Origin: Clostridia bacterium
GTDB taxonomy: Bacteria; Bacillota; Clostridia; Oscillospirales; RGIG577
DNA length: 5,310 bases
Assembly (NCBI GenBank): GCA_017419325.1
Contig: JAFOLN010000259.1
Coordinates: 1-5,310, forward strand
Direction of reading: 5' to 3'
In this document: one piece after another, positions 1 through 5,255 of the stretch
How positions within the stretch are numbered: position 1 is the first letter of the stretch
Layout: every line of letters starts with the position of its first letter
Made by a program: the position numbers and the translations under genes
The notes under the pieces: generated by a model
Seen by the model: the letters and a program-made list of their open reading frames with translations, nothing else
The model's database searches: none
Told to the model about the DNA's origin: nothing

Positions 1-21
1 CCCGGCGCGAAGCGCAGCTTC

Positions 22-106
22 CAAAAAAAGGCTCCCTTGCTGAACCACCCCAAAAAATCCGCGAAGCGGATTTTTTGGGGTGGTTCCAGAGGGGAAGGCT
101 TTTTTG
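22..106. repeat. Imperfect ~85-bp palindrome downstream of clpC
   Basis: The perfect hairpin at 42-86 extends outward imperfectly. On the left, 22-38 reads CCAAAAAAAGGCTCCCT. On the right, 90-106 reads AGGGGAAGGCTTTTTTG, which can pair with it through the CCC/GGG and A-run/T-run blocks with small bulges. The whole stretch therefore looks like one long imperfect inverted repeat centred on the GAA at 63-65. It codes for nothing I can support. It could be a dispersed extragenic repeat or a small non-autonomous mobile relic, but no target-site duplication can be recognised, partly because the left flank is only 21 nt long. The inverted structure is directly visible; the element class is inference. 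Confidence 0.5.
42..86. terminator. 21-bp perfect hairpin, probable bidirectional terminator
   Basis: The arms at 42-62 and 66-86 are perfect reverse complements with a 3-nt GAA loop. The inner core is A6-TCCGC-GAA-GCGGA-T6, the classic form of an intrinsic terminator that works in both directions: a GC-rich stem followed by a T-run on either strand. The outer arms (GAACCACCCC / GGGGTGGTTC) extend the stem well beyond a normal terminator, which suggests the terminator core lies inside a repeat element. It could stop clpC transcripts that pass the nearer hairpin at 172-199, or plus-strand transcripts entering from the left. Confidence 0.6.
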
Positions 107-130
107 GGGGTGGTTCTAAAGGGGAAGGCT
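71..130 (+). repeat. Two tandem 30-bp direct repeats
   Basis: Units 71-100 and 101-130 match at 27 of 30 positions. The differences are T/G at unit position 6, C/T at 17 and G/A at 19. Both units run T-tract, G-run, TGGTTC, then GGGGAAGGCT. The first unit also supplies the right arm of the 42-86 hairpin, so the second unit looks like a later duplication of that arm. The perfect 30-bp periodicity is directly visible; the duplication order is inference. Confidence 0.75.
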
Positions 131-171
131 TAGACTTTGTCATGTGTTGAAGGAGGGGTAGGGAGATGAGA

Positions 172-199
172 AAAGAGGGAAGCGAACGCTTCCCTCTTT
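172..199 (-). terminator. Probable operon terminator after clpC
   Basis: A perfect inverted repeat (172-184 against 187-199; unit AAAGAGGGAAGCG) lies 10 nt past the clpC stop codon. Read on the minus strand it forms a 12-13 bp stem with a GTTC or shorter loop, ending in CTCTTTT and then CTCATCT. The T-run is short and partly inside the stem, so efficiency is uncertain, but position and symmetry fit the end of the ctsR operon. No further same-strand gene follows within the window. Confidence 0.65.
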
Positions 200-209
200 G
201 GAGATTGTG

Positions 210-2678
210 TTATTTTACGAACTGTATCTGTTCGTCCTTCATTCTGGCGGTCACGGCGTCGCCCGCGGCGATCTCGCCGGAGAGCATCTTCTCCGCGAGG
301 GCGTCCTCCATGTAGTTCTGGATGGCGCGTCTTAAGGGTCTTGCGCCGTACACCTTGTCGAAGCCCGCTTCGCTTATGAAGGCCACCACGTCGTCCTCCA
401 CCGACAGGTTCACCTGGAGATTCGACAGGCGGGCGATGAGATTGTCTATCATCTTCGAGGCGATGAGGCGTATATCCTCCTGCGAGAGCTGGTGGAATAC
501 TATGATATCGTCCACGCGGTTAAGAAATTCCGGTCTGAACGTGCGCTTAAGCTCCGTCATGACGGAGGACTTGATCTTTTTGTAGTCCGCCTCCTCGTTG
601 TTCTCGTTCTGCTCAAAGCCGAGGCGTTTCTTATCGGTTATGCTCTTTGCGCCCACGTTGGAGGTCATTATGATTATGGCGTTCTTAAAGTCCACCCTGC
701 GTCCCTGGGCGTCGGTCAGTATGCCGTCCTCAAGAATCTGCAGAAGTATATTGAACACGTCGGGGTGCGCCTTCTCTCTCTCGTCGAAGAGAAGCACACA
801 GTAGGGCATGCGGCGCACCTTCTCGGTGAGCTGGCCGCCCTCGTCGTAGCCCACGTATCCGGGAGGCGAGCCCACGAGGCGCGACACGGTGTGTTTCTCC
901 ATATATTCCGACATATCTATGCGGATCATGGCGTTCTCGGTGCCGAAAAGTATCTCGGAGAGCGCCTTAGAAAGCTCCGTCTTGCCCACGCCGGTGGGGC
1001 CGAGGAAAATGAACGAGCCTGTGGGACGCTTCGGGTCCTTAAGACCCACGCGGCCGCGGCGGATGGCCTTCGCAATGGCGTGAACGGCCTCCTCCTGACC
1101 CACAACGCGCTTATGAAGTTCCTCTTCAAGGTTAAGAAGCCTCTCCGCCTCCTGACTTGCCAGCTTCTTTACGGGGATATTCGTCCACTGGGTCACGATG
1201 TCCTCGATAAGGTCGCGGGTGACCTCAAGCTGCGCCGAATGGGAGGCGCTGCTCCATGCGCGGCGCTTTTCGTCGAGCTTCTTCTTCATGGCCACCTCTT
1301 CGTCGCGGATGGCCGCCGCCTTCTCGAACTCCTGCGCCCGTATCGCCGATTCCTTCTCCTTTGAGATGCTCTGAATCTGCTTTTCGAGCTCCTTTAATTC
1401 CGGCGGGGCGGTGAAGGTCTTGAGTCTTATCTTCGAGGCCGCCTCGTCTATGAGGTCGATGGCCTTGTCGGGGAGGAAGCGGTCGCCGATGTAGCGGTGG
1501 GACAGCGTTGCCGCCGCCTCGATGGCTTCGTCGGTGATCTTCACCTTGTGGTGTGCCTCGTACTTGTCGCGGATGCCCTTTAATATAAGTACGGTCTCGT
1601 CGACCGTGGGCTCCGCCACGGTTATGGGCTGGAAGCGGCGTTCGAGGGCTGCGTCTTTTTCGATGTGCTTTCTGTATTCGTCTATGGTGGTGGCGCCGAT
1701 GAGCTGGAACTCGCCTCTCGCGAGGGACGGCTTTAAGATGTTGGCCGCGTCAAGCGCGCCCTCAGCCGCGCCCGCGCCGATGAGGGTGTGAACCTCGTCG
1801 ATGAAGAGGATGACGTTGCCCGCCTTCTTTATCTCGGAGATGATTGACTTTAAGCGTTCCTCAAACTCGCCGCGGTATTTCGAGCCTGCCACAAGGGACG
1901 AAATGTCAAGGTTTATGAGCCTTTTGTCCTTTAAGTTCTCGGGGATGTCGCCGGAGAAGATGCGAAGGGCAAGACCCTCGGCTACGGCCGTTTTGCCCAC
2001 GCCCGGTTCGCCGATGAGGCAGGGGTTGTTCTTCGTGCGACGCGACAGTATCTGCATAAGGCGCTCTATTTCCTTTTCGCGTCCGATGATGGGGTCTATC
2101 TTGCCGTCGCGGGCAAGCTCCGTCAAATCGCGGCCGTACTGATTTAAGGTCGGGGTCTGTGAATGGCTGTGGTGCTTCTTTTCGCCGCCGAGTGACGCGC
2201 CCACGCCCGCCGTTTCCGCGTTCGTAATCTGGCTCTTTATATCGTCGTACATCTTCTGCGGGTTTACGCCGAACTCCATAAGAAGGCGGCACGCCACGCA
2301 GTCGGTCTCGCGAAGGAGCGCCATGAGAAGGTGCTCCGTACCTATATAATTATGCTGAAGCTTTCTCGATTCGTTGAAGCTCACCTCTATGATGCGCTTC
2401 GTGCGGGGGGTAAGCCCGCGGGGGGCGGATTCGCCATCGGACTCCTGGTCGGAGTCGGGGTCAACGGCGGTGCCGGTGCCGATAAGCTCGGTTATCTCGT
2501 CGGCGGTTATGCCCTCGGCGGTGAGCACGCTCGACGCGATGCCGCCCTTTTCCTCCAAAAGACCCAAAAGCAGATGCTCGCTGCCCACGTAGTCGTTGCC
2601 CAGCTTCACCGCCGCCTCATGGGCGCGCTTTATGGCGTTTTCGGCGCGCTGGGTAAATTTATTTTCAAACATTGACAT
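210..2678 (-). CDS. clpC: ATP-dependent Clp protease ATPase subunit ClpC
   Basis: A cytoplasmic AAA+ unfoldase that feeds substrates, notably phosphoarginine-tagged ones, into ClpP. The 822 residues are close to the ~810 of B. subtilis ClpC. Domains: a double Clp-N repeat (about 4-150) with GSEH (E34) and GTEH (E115), matching the two phosphoarginine-binding Glu of ClpC; D1 with Walker A GEPGVGKT 223-230, pore loop KYRG 267-270, Walker B ILFIDE 290-295, sensor GATT 328-331 and ERRF 346-349; a UVR-type middle domain around 443-478 (QEFEKAAAIRDEE, F451); D2 with Walker A GPTGVGKT 560-567, pore loop GYVG 607-610, Walker B LLFDE 629-633, FRPEFLNR 715-721 and sensor-2 GAR 778-780. A ClpP-docking loop, KRLGF, sits at 684-688. 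Oddities are R634 just after Walker B and I653 in the DGxLTD segment, plus an acidic insert at about 72-87 between the Clp-N repeats. The ATG at 2678 is chosen because AAGGAGG lies 7 nt upstream; a second ATG two codons in is less well spaced. It is the last gene of the operon. Confidence 0.97.
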   Translation of the reverse strand: MSMFENKFTQRAENAIKRAHEAAVKLGNDYVGSEHLLLGLLEEKGGIASSVLTAEGITADEITELIGTGTAVDPDSDQESDGESAPRGLTPRTKRIIEVSFNESRKLQHNYIGTEHLLMALLRETDCVACRLLMEFGVNPQKMYDDIKSQITNAETAGVGASLGGEKKHHSHSQTPTLNQYGRDLTELARDGKIDPIIGREKEIERLMQILSRRTKNNPCLIGEPGVGKTAVAEGLALRIFSGDIPENLKDKRLINLDISSLVAGSKYRGEFEERLKSIISEIKKAGNVILFIDEVHTLIGAGAAEGALDAANILKPSLARGEFQLIGATTIDEYRKHIEKDAALERRFQPITVAEPTVDETVLILKGIRDKYEAHHKVKITDEAIEAAATLSHRYIGDRFLPDKAIDLIDEAASKIRLKTFTAPPELKELEKQIQSISKEKESAIRAQEFEKAAAIRDEEVAMKKKLDEKRRAWSSASHSAQLEVTRDLIEDIVTQWTNIPVKKLASQEAERLLNLEEELHKRVVGQEEAVHAIAKAIRRGRVGLKDPKRPTGSFIFLGPTGVGKTELSKALSEILFGTENAMIRIDMSEYMEKHTVSRLVGSPPGYVGYDEGGQLTEKVRRMPYCVLLFDEREKAHPDVFNILLQILEDGILTDAQGRRVDFKNAIIIMTSNVGAKSITDKKRLGFEQNENNEEADYKKIKSSVMTELKRTFRPEFLNRVDDIIVFHQLSQEDIRLIASKMIDNLIARLSNLQVNLSVEDDVVAFISEAGFDKVYGARPLRRAIQNYMEDALAEKMLSGEIAAGDAVTARMKDEQIQFVK

Positions 2679-2685
2679 ATGTTTT

Positions 2686-2692
2686 CCTCCTT
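2686..2692 (-). promoter_or_regulatory. clpC ribosome binding site
   Basis: AAGGAGG on the minus strand, followed by 7 nt and then ATG. It settles the start: the first ATG (MSMFENK) has ideal spacing, while the ATG two codons later would lie 13 nt away. It falls in the 39-nt gap between mcsB and clpC. Confidence 0.85.
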
Positions 2693-2717
2693 TTCGTATG
2701 GTTTGCCGGGTGTGCGG

Positions 2718-3761
2718 TTACAGCTCCACCTTTGCAAGCTTTGCGCGGATGTATTCCGCGCGCACCGCGTCGCGCTCCTCCTCGCTCATGTTCTCGTTTT
2801 CGTACTGCATCATGAGGTTTGCCTTCTGGGTGCGCACCATTATCTCGTTCAAAAGGGCGAAGTCGATGTCGGGCAGAAGTCCCGTCGAAACGCCGTAGCG
2901 CACGCCGTTTAAAAGGTTTATCGTCTCCATGGAGGTCATTATCCTTGCGGCCTTCATCATGCCGAGGCTGCGGTAGCAGTAGTCCTCGATCTGGTCGCGG
3001 CGTCCGGCAACGCGCACGCTGCGGGTGTTTCGCTCGTTCTCAACGAGCTGGCGGGCGATGGTGTGGAGCTTTTCGAGTATCTCATGCTCCGAAAGGCCCA
3101 GCGTCACCTGATTCGATATCTGATAAAGGTTGCCGTAGGGGAGGGAGCCCTCGCCGTACATGCCGCGCACCGTAAGCCCGAGCTTCGACAGGGACTGAAC
3201 GGTGGACGACATCTTGCCGCTTAAAAAGAGGGCCGTTAAGTTCATCATGACGGAAACTCTCATGCCCGTGCCCACGTTTGTGGGGCATTTCGTAAGGTAG
3301 CCGTACTGATTTGAGAAGGCGAAGCCCAGCGCGCGGTCGAGGCAGTCGTCTATTTTGCTTGCCAGGTCGTAGCATTCGTTTATGGCAAGGCCGCTCATTA
3401 TGCACTGGATGCGAACGTGATCCTCCTCGTTTACCATTATGCTCACGGTCTGGTCGCCGTTTACTATAAGGGCGCGCTTTGCCGGGGAGGTCTCAAATTC
3501 GGTGCTTATAAGGTGCTGCTCCGTCATGGCGAGACGCTCGTTGTCGGAAAGCTGGGTCATGTCTATAAAGGTGTAGTCGTCGCCGAAGGTGTCCTTCTCC
3601 CGCTCCATAACGTCGCGAAGCTCCGAAAGGAGCGCCTCCTGCATGGCGTCGTCCATGCGCCCGGGGAAGGGGTAGTGGGAAAGGTTTCTTGCGAGGCGCA
3701 CGCGGGTGGATATTACGATGTCGGAACAGTCGCCCGTTGATTTATACCAGTTTCTGCTCAC
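2718..3761 (-). CDS. mcsB: Protein arginine kinase McsB
   Basis: A phosphagen-kinase-fold enzyme that phosphorylates arginine side chains of proteins, using ATP, and so marks them for ClpC-ClpP; it also acts on CtsR. It has 347 residues against about 363 in B. subtilis. Visible motifs: the nucleotide-binding STRVRLARN 18-26; the catalytic loop NEEDHVR 111-117, with E112/E113 as the expected catalytic Glu region; CPTNVGTGMR 159-168, whose C159 matches the conserved phosphagen-kinase Cys; RGMYGEGS 199-206; NLYQISNQVTLG 211-222; and RDAVRA 330-335, which fits the RDxxRA allosteric phosphoarginine pocket of true McsB. The GEGS loop continues LPY where B. subtilis, as I recall it, has EAV; that may affect the active site. 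The start is GTG, preceded by AGAGG 6 nt upstream, and overlaps the end of mcsA by 20 nt, so translation is probably coupled. The next in-frame Met is near residue 35, too late to keep the ATP-binding motif. Confidence 0.96.
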   Translation of the reverse strand: MSRNWYKSTGDCSDIVISTRVRLARNLSHYPFPGRMDDAMQEALLSELRDVMEREKDTFGDDYTFIDMTQLSDNERLAMTEQHLISTEFETSPAKRALIVNGDQTVSIMVNEEDHVRIQCIMSGLAINECYDLASKIDDCLDRALGFAFSNQYGYLTKCPTNVGTGMRVSVMMNLTALFLSGKMSSTVQSLSKLGLTVRGMYGEGSLPYGNLYQISNQVTLGLSEHEILEKLHTIARQLVENERNTRSVRVAGRRDQIEDYCYRSLGMMKAARIMTSMETINLLNGVRYGVSTGLLPDIDFALLNEIMVRTQKANLMMQYENENMSEEERDAVRAEYIRAKLAKVEL

Positions 3762-4275
3762 TTTTTTCCTCTCCCTTCGCCTGTAAGGCCTTTATTTCGT
3801 CGCGGATGGTCGCCGCGATCTCGTATTCCTCGTTCTGAACGGCCACGTTGAGCTTTGCCTTAAGCTCCTCGATCTTTCTCGTTACGCTCATCTGACCGTC
3901 AACGCTTGCGGGAACCTTGCCGCAGTGGGTCGAGGAGGCGTGTATGCGGCGGATGGCGTTGTCCATAACGTCCGCAAAGACGTTGTAGCAGTTGGCGCAG
4001 CCCGCCTTGCCCGTTTTCTGAAGCTCGGTGAGCGTCATGCCGCAGAAGTCGCAGGCGATGGTGCCCGGCTTCGACGGGGAGGAGCTTTTTTTGCCGAACA
4101 TTGAGGCAAAGAAGCTGTCCATATCGTTCATGACCTCGCCCACGTTTATTTTATCGAGAGTGACGCCCAGCGACTGAGCGCAGTCGCGGCAGATGTGCAC
4201 CGTTTTCATCTCTCCGTCTATGTTTTGTTTAAGTATCACCGTTGCAGGCTTTAAATTGCAGTATTCGCAAAGCAT
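3742..4275 (-). CDS. mcsA: McsA, zinc-binding activator of McsB
   Basis: A cytoplasmic adaptor that binds and activates the arginine kinase McsB and takes part in CtsR inactivation. It has 177 residues, near the ~185 of B. subtilis McsA. Four CXXC pairs are visible: C3-C6, C29-C32, C75-C78 and C93-C96. They are arranged as two zinc-binding units separated by a linker rich in Ser, Lys and Pro (about 62-71). The C-terminal part (about 132-169) is a UVR-type helical pair with EEYEIAATIRDEIKAL, similar to the ClpC middle domain. A ninth Cys, C118, sits in THCGKVP. The ATG at 4275 is preceded by AGGAGG with a 7-nt gap, and that site lies in the 18-nt space after the ctsR stop. The 3' end overlaps mcsB by 20 nt. 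Regulation should follow the CtsR operator upstream of ctsR. Confidence 0.95.
   Translation of the reverse strand: MLCEYCNLKPATVILKQNIDGEMKTVHICRDCAQSLGVTLDKINVGEVMNDMDSFFASMFGKKSSSPSKPGTIACDFCGMTLTELQKTGKAGCANCYNVFADVMDNAIRRIHASSTHCGKVPASVDGQMSVTRKIEELKAKLNVAVQNEEYEIAATIRDEIKALQAKGEEKSEQKLV
3768..3775 (-). promoter_or_regulatory. mcsB ribosome binding site inside mcsA
   Basis: GGGAGAGG on the minus strand, 6 nt before the GTG at 3761-3759. It supports GTG as the mcsB start and lies within the mcsA coding sequence, so ribosomes finishing mcsA cover it. That fits coupled production of the kinase and its activator. Confidence 0.65.
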
Positions 4276-4293
4276 GTTGGTACCTCCTGTTAT

Positions 4294-4740
4294 TTAAAGT
4301 AAGCTTATGAGCATGTTTTTAAAAATATCCGCCCGGACAAAGGCGCGCGATTCGGCAGGTATGTTCTTAAGCGACCCGTCGCAGATGGCCGCGCTTATCA
4401 TTTTTGCCTCGTCCTTAGTCATGTAGTCGTAGCCCGTCATGTTTTTTAAAAAAATATCCGCGGTATTTGCGTCCATCTCGCCCTCTATGGAGTTTACGAT
4501 GTGCATTATTGTCTGCCGCCTGTCGCAGCACATCCTTGAAATGCGGATGTAGCCGCCGCCGCCGCGCCTGCTCGTTACTATATAGCCCTGATTGGGGGAG
4601 AAGCGCGTTGTTATGACGTACGTTATCTGTGAAGGCGCACAGCCGAACTTTACCGCAAGCTCGTTTCTTCCTATCTCGCATTCGCCGCTTTCGGACAGGC
4701 TTGAGCTTATAAAATCCGCGATAACATCGGACAGCTTCAA
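4294..4740 (-). CDS. ctsR: Transcriptional repressor CtsR
   Basis: A dimeric winged-helix repressor of class III heat-shock genes (clp genes and its own operon). Heat is sensed through a glycine-rich wing. The protein has 148 residues, near the ~154 of B. subtilis CtsR. The N-terminal DNA-binding part includes NELAVKFGCAPSQITYVITTRF (about 26-47), followed by the wing SRRGGGGYIRI (57-67), whose Arg and four Gly are the family hallmark. The C-terminal part (about 75-148) is the helical dimerisation domain that McsB and Clp act on. A CysCys pair (71-72) follows the wing. The ATG at 4740 has CGGAGG 8 nt upstream. It is the first gene of the operon, and a CtsR operator lies 33 nt before its start codon, so it is autoregulated. 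Confidence 0.96.
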   Translation of the reverse strand: MKLSDVIADFISSSLSESGECEIGRNELAVKFGCAPSQITYVITTRFSPNQGYIVTSRRGGGGYIRISRMCCDRRQTIMHIVNSIEGEMDANTADIFLKNMTGYDYMTKDEAKMISAAICDGSLKNIPAESRAFVRADIFKNMLISLL

Positions 4741-4772
4741 GATACTCGCCTCCGTTCCGTTAGTTTTTTGAC

Positions 4773-4789
4773 TTTGACTGTTCTTGACT
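4773..4789 (-). promoter_or_regulatory. CtsR operator
   Basis: On the minus strand this reads AGTCAAG-AAC-AGTCAAA. The CtsR consensus is two direct heptads, RGTCAAA-NAN-RGTCAAA. The only departure is G for A at the seventh base of the first heptad; the spacer AAC fits NAN. A further AGTCAAA heptad follows at 4767-4773, sharing one base with the second. The site is just downstream of the likely -10 elements, where bound CtsR would block initiation. Confidence 0.85.
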
Positions 4790-4798
4790 TTCGTTTAT

Positions 4799-4827
4799 AT
4801 GATACAACCGTATTATAAGAAAATCAA
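4799..4827 (-). promoter_or_regulatory. Probable ctsR operon promoter
   Basis: On the minus strand, TTGATT (4822-4827) and TATCAT (4799-4804) are separated by 17 nt, a fair housekeeping-type promoter. Transcription would begin near 4792, right at the edge of the CtsR operator. A perfect TATAAT also lies at 4812-4817 but lacks a recognisable -35 at normal distance; either could be the real -10. The flanking sequence is AT-rich. Confidence 0.5.
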
Positions 4828-4835
4828 TGTATAAA

Positions 4836-4982
4836 TTATGAATTTTTTAAATCTTTTTTCACGTTATCCCCGCCCTTCGTGCGGGTGCGAAGGTCGTGCT
4901 CTCCGCTTTTAAGTATGCGGGGAGTGAATCTTTTTACCTTACATACATCTTTTGGGAACAAACCGTCCGTTGGGTGCGTCAT
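4836..4982 (-). CDS. Doubtful 48-codon small ORF upstream of ctsR
   Basis: I do not recognise this product. The ORF starts at ATG 4982 (MTHPTDGLFPKD...), is basic, ends in DNVKKDLKNS and stops just before the ctsR promoter. AAGGCGG lies upstream, one base from AAGGAGG, with about 10 nt to the ATG. The same frame is open further upstream to a GTG at 5039, but that start has no ribosome binding site. No membrane segment or domain is visible. Its middle overlaps the strong inverted repeats at 4867-4923, so it may be a chance ORF across a structured element, or a gene remnant. Confidence 0.22.
   Translation of the reverse strand: MTHPTDGLFPKDVCKVKRFTPRILKSGEHDLRTRTKGGDNVKKDLKNS
4867..4923. repeat. 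Nested inverted repeats, possible structured element
   Basis: TCCCCGC (4867-4873) can pair with GCGGGGA (4917-4923), enclosing a second stem, CCTTCG (4874-4879) with CGAAGG (4888-4893). The same left arm can instead form a local hairpin, CCCGC (4869-4873) with GCGGG (4881-4885), so two alternative folds exist. No T-run follows directly on either strand, so this is not a standard terminator. Pairings are seen in the sequence; any RNA function is inference. Confidence 0.4.
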
Positions 4983-5063
4983 ATTTTTGAAACCGCCTTT
5001 ATGTGTATTTGTACATATAATATAGTATGGTTCCTGCACAGCCGATTATAAGGGATTTTTTAT

Positions 5064-5078
5064 CGGGGCTTCGCCCCG
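5064..5078. repeat. Short GC-rich hairpin
   Basis: CGGGGC-TTC-GCCCCG forms a perfect 6-bp stem. A T6 run lies just before it on the plus strand (5056-5061), so it does not have terminator polarity on the plus strand, and the minus strand continues with an A-run. It may be part of the leader of the plus-strand gene at 5256 or a simple extragenic palindrome. An overlapping alternative pairs CCGAT (5042-5046) with ATCGG (5062-5066). Confidence 0.4.
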
Positions 5079-5157
5079 AAGGCTTTGAGGTGAGAAGCTA
5101 ACTATATACGGCGGGATCAGACTCTTGCCGCATGATACGGTATATTTCAATTCAGAG

Positions 5158-5190
5158 AAAAATATCAAAAAAAATATCAAAAAATATAAT
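5158..5190 (+). promoter_or_regulatory. A-tract run with TATAAT, possible promoter of the plus-strand gene
   Basis: Three A-tract units stand in a row: A5-TATC, A8-TATC, A6-TATAAT, with the TAT steps 10-12 nt apart, close to one helical turn. The last contains a perfect -10 hexamer (5185-5190), 65 nt before the ATG at 5256. No TTGACA-like -35 lies at 16-18 nt, so promoter status is tentative. The phased A-tracts could bend the DNA or act like an UP element. Confidence 0.35.
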
Positions 5191-5191
5191 T

Positions 5192-5241
5192 TCTGCGTCC
5201 GACAGGCAACAAAAATTGCATATTTTACGTCAAAACGCAGA
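5192..5241 (+). promoter_or_regulatory. Leader inverted repeat touching the ribosome binding site
   Basis: TCTGCGT (5192-5198) is the reverse complement of ACGCAGA (5235-5241), whose end reaches the AGAGGA Shine-Dalgarno at 5241-5246. A small inner stem, GCAA/TTGC (5206-5209, 5216-5219), lies within. If transcribed from the TATAAT at 5185-5190 the first bases could be missing from the RNA, so the stem may not form. Regulatory meaning is speculative. Confidence 0.22.
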
Positions 5242-5255
5242 GAGGATGTGATAAA

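Noticed and set aside
492..1364. A 290-codon open frame on the plus strand
   Set aside because: It lies entirely antisense to the well-supported clpC, has no good ribosome binding site, and its translation is the Leu/His/Val-rich type expected from the reverse strand of a GC-biased gene.
210..2678. Frameshift or truncation in clpC
   Set aside because: The reading frame is continuous with all domains in order and normal length; the odd residues R634 and I653 are substitutions, not frame changes.
3417..3740. Plus-strand open frame of 107 codons opposite mcsB
   Set aside because: Antisense to conserved McsB coding sequence, with no recognisable domain or ribosome binding site; a shadow of mcsB.
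4774..4801. Plus-strand promoter-like pair TTGACT / TATATG in the ctsR upstream region
   Set aside because: The TTGAC strings are the reverse complement of CtsR heptads, the spacing is 16 nt with a poor -10, and the CtsR operator explains them better.
5104..5145. Leader fold ATATAC/GTATAT around CGGC/GCCG
   Set aside because: The pairings exist (5104-5109 with 5140-5145; 5109-5112 with 5127-5130) but are short, AT-rich and internally mismatched; chance is sufficient.
4741..5255. HrcA CIRCE element or a known riboswitch
   Set aside because: No TTAGCACTC-N9-GAGTGCTAA palindrome is present, and no conserved riboswitch core that I know is recognisable in the divergent intergenic region.
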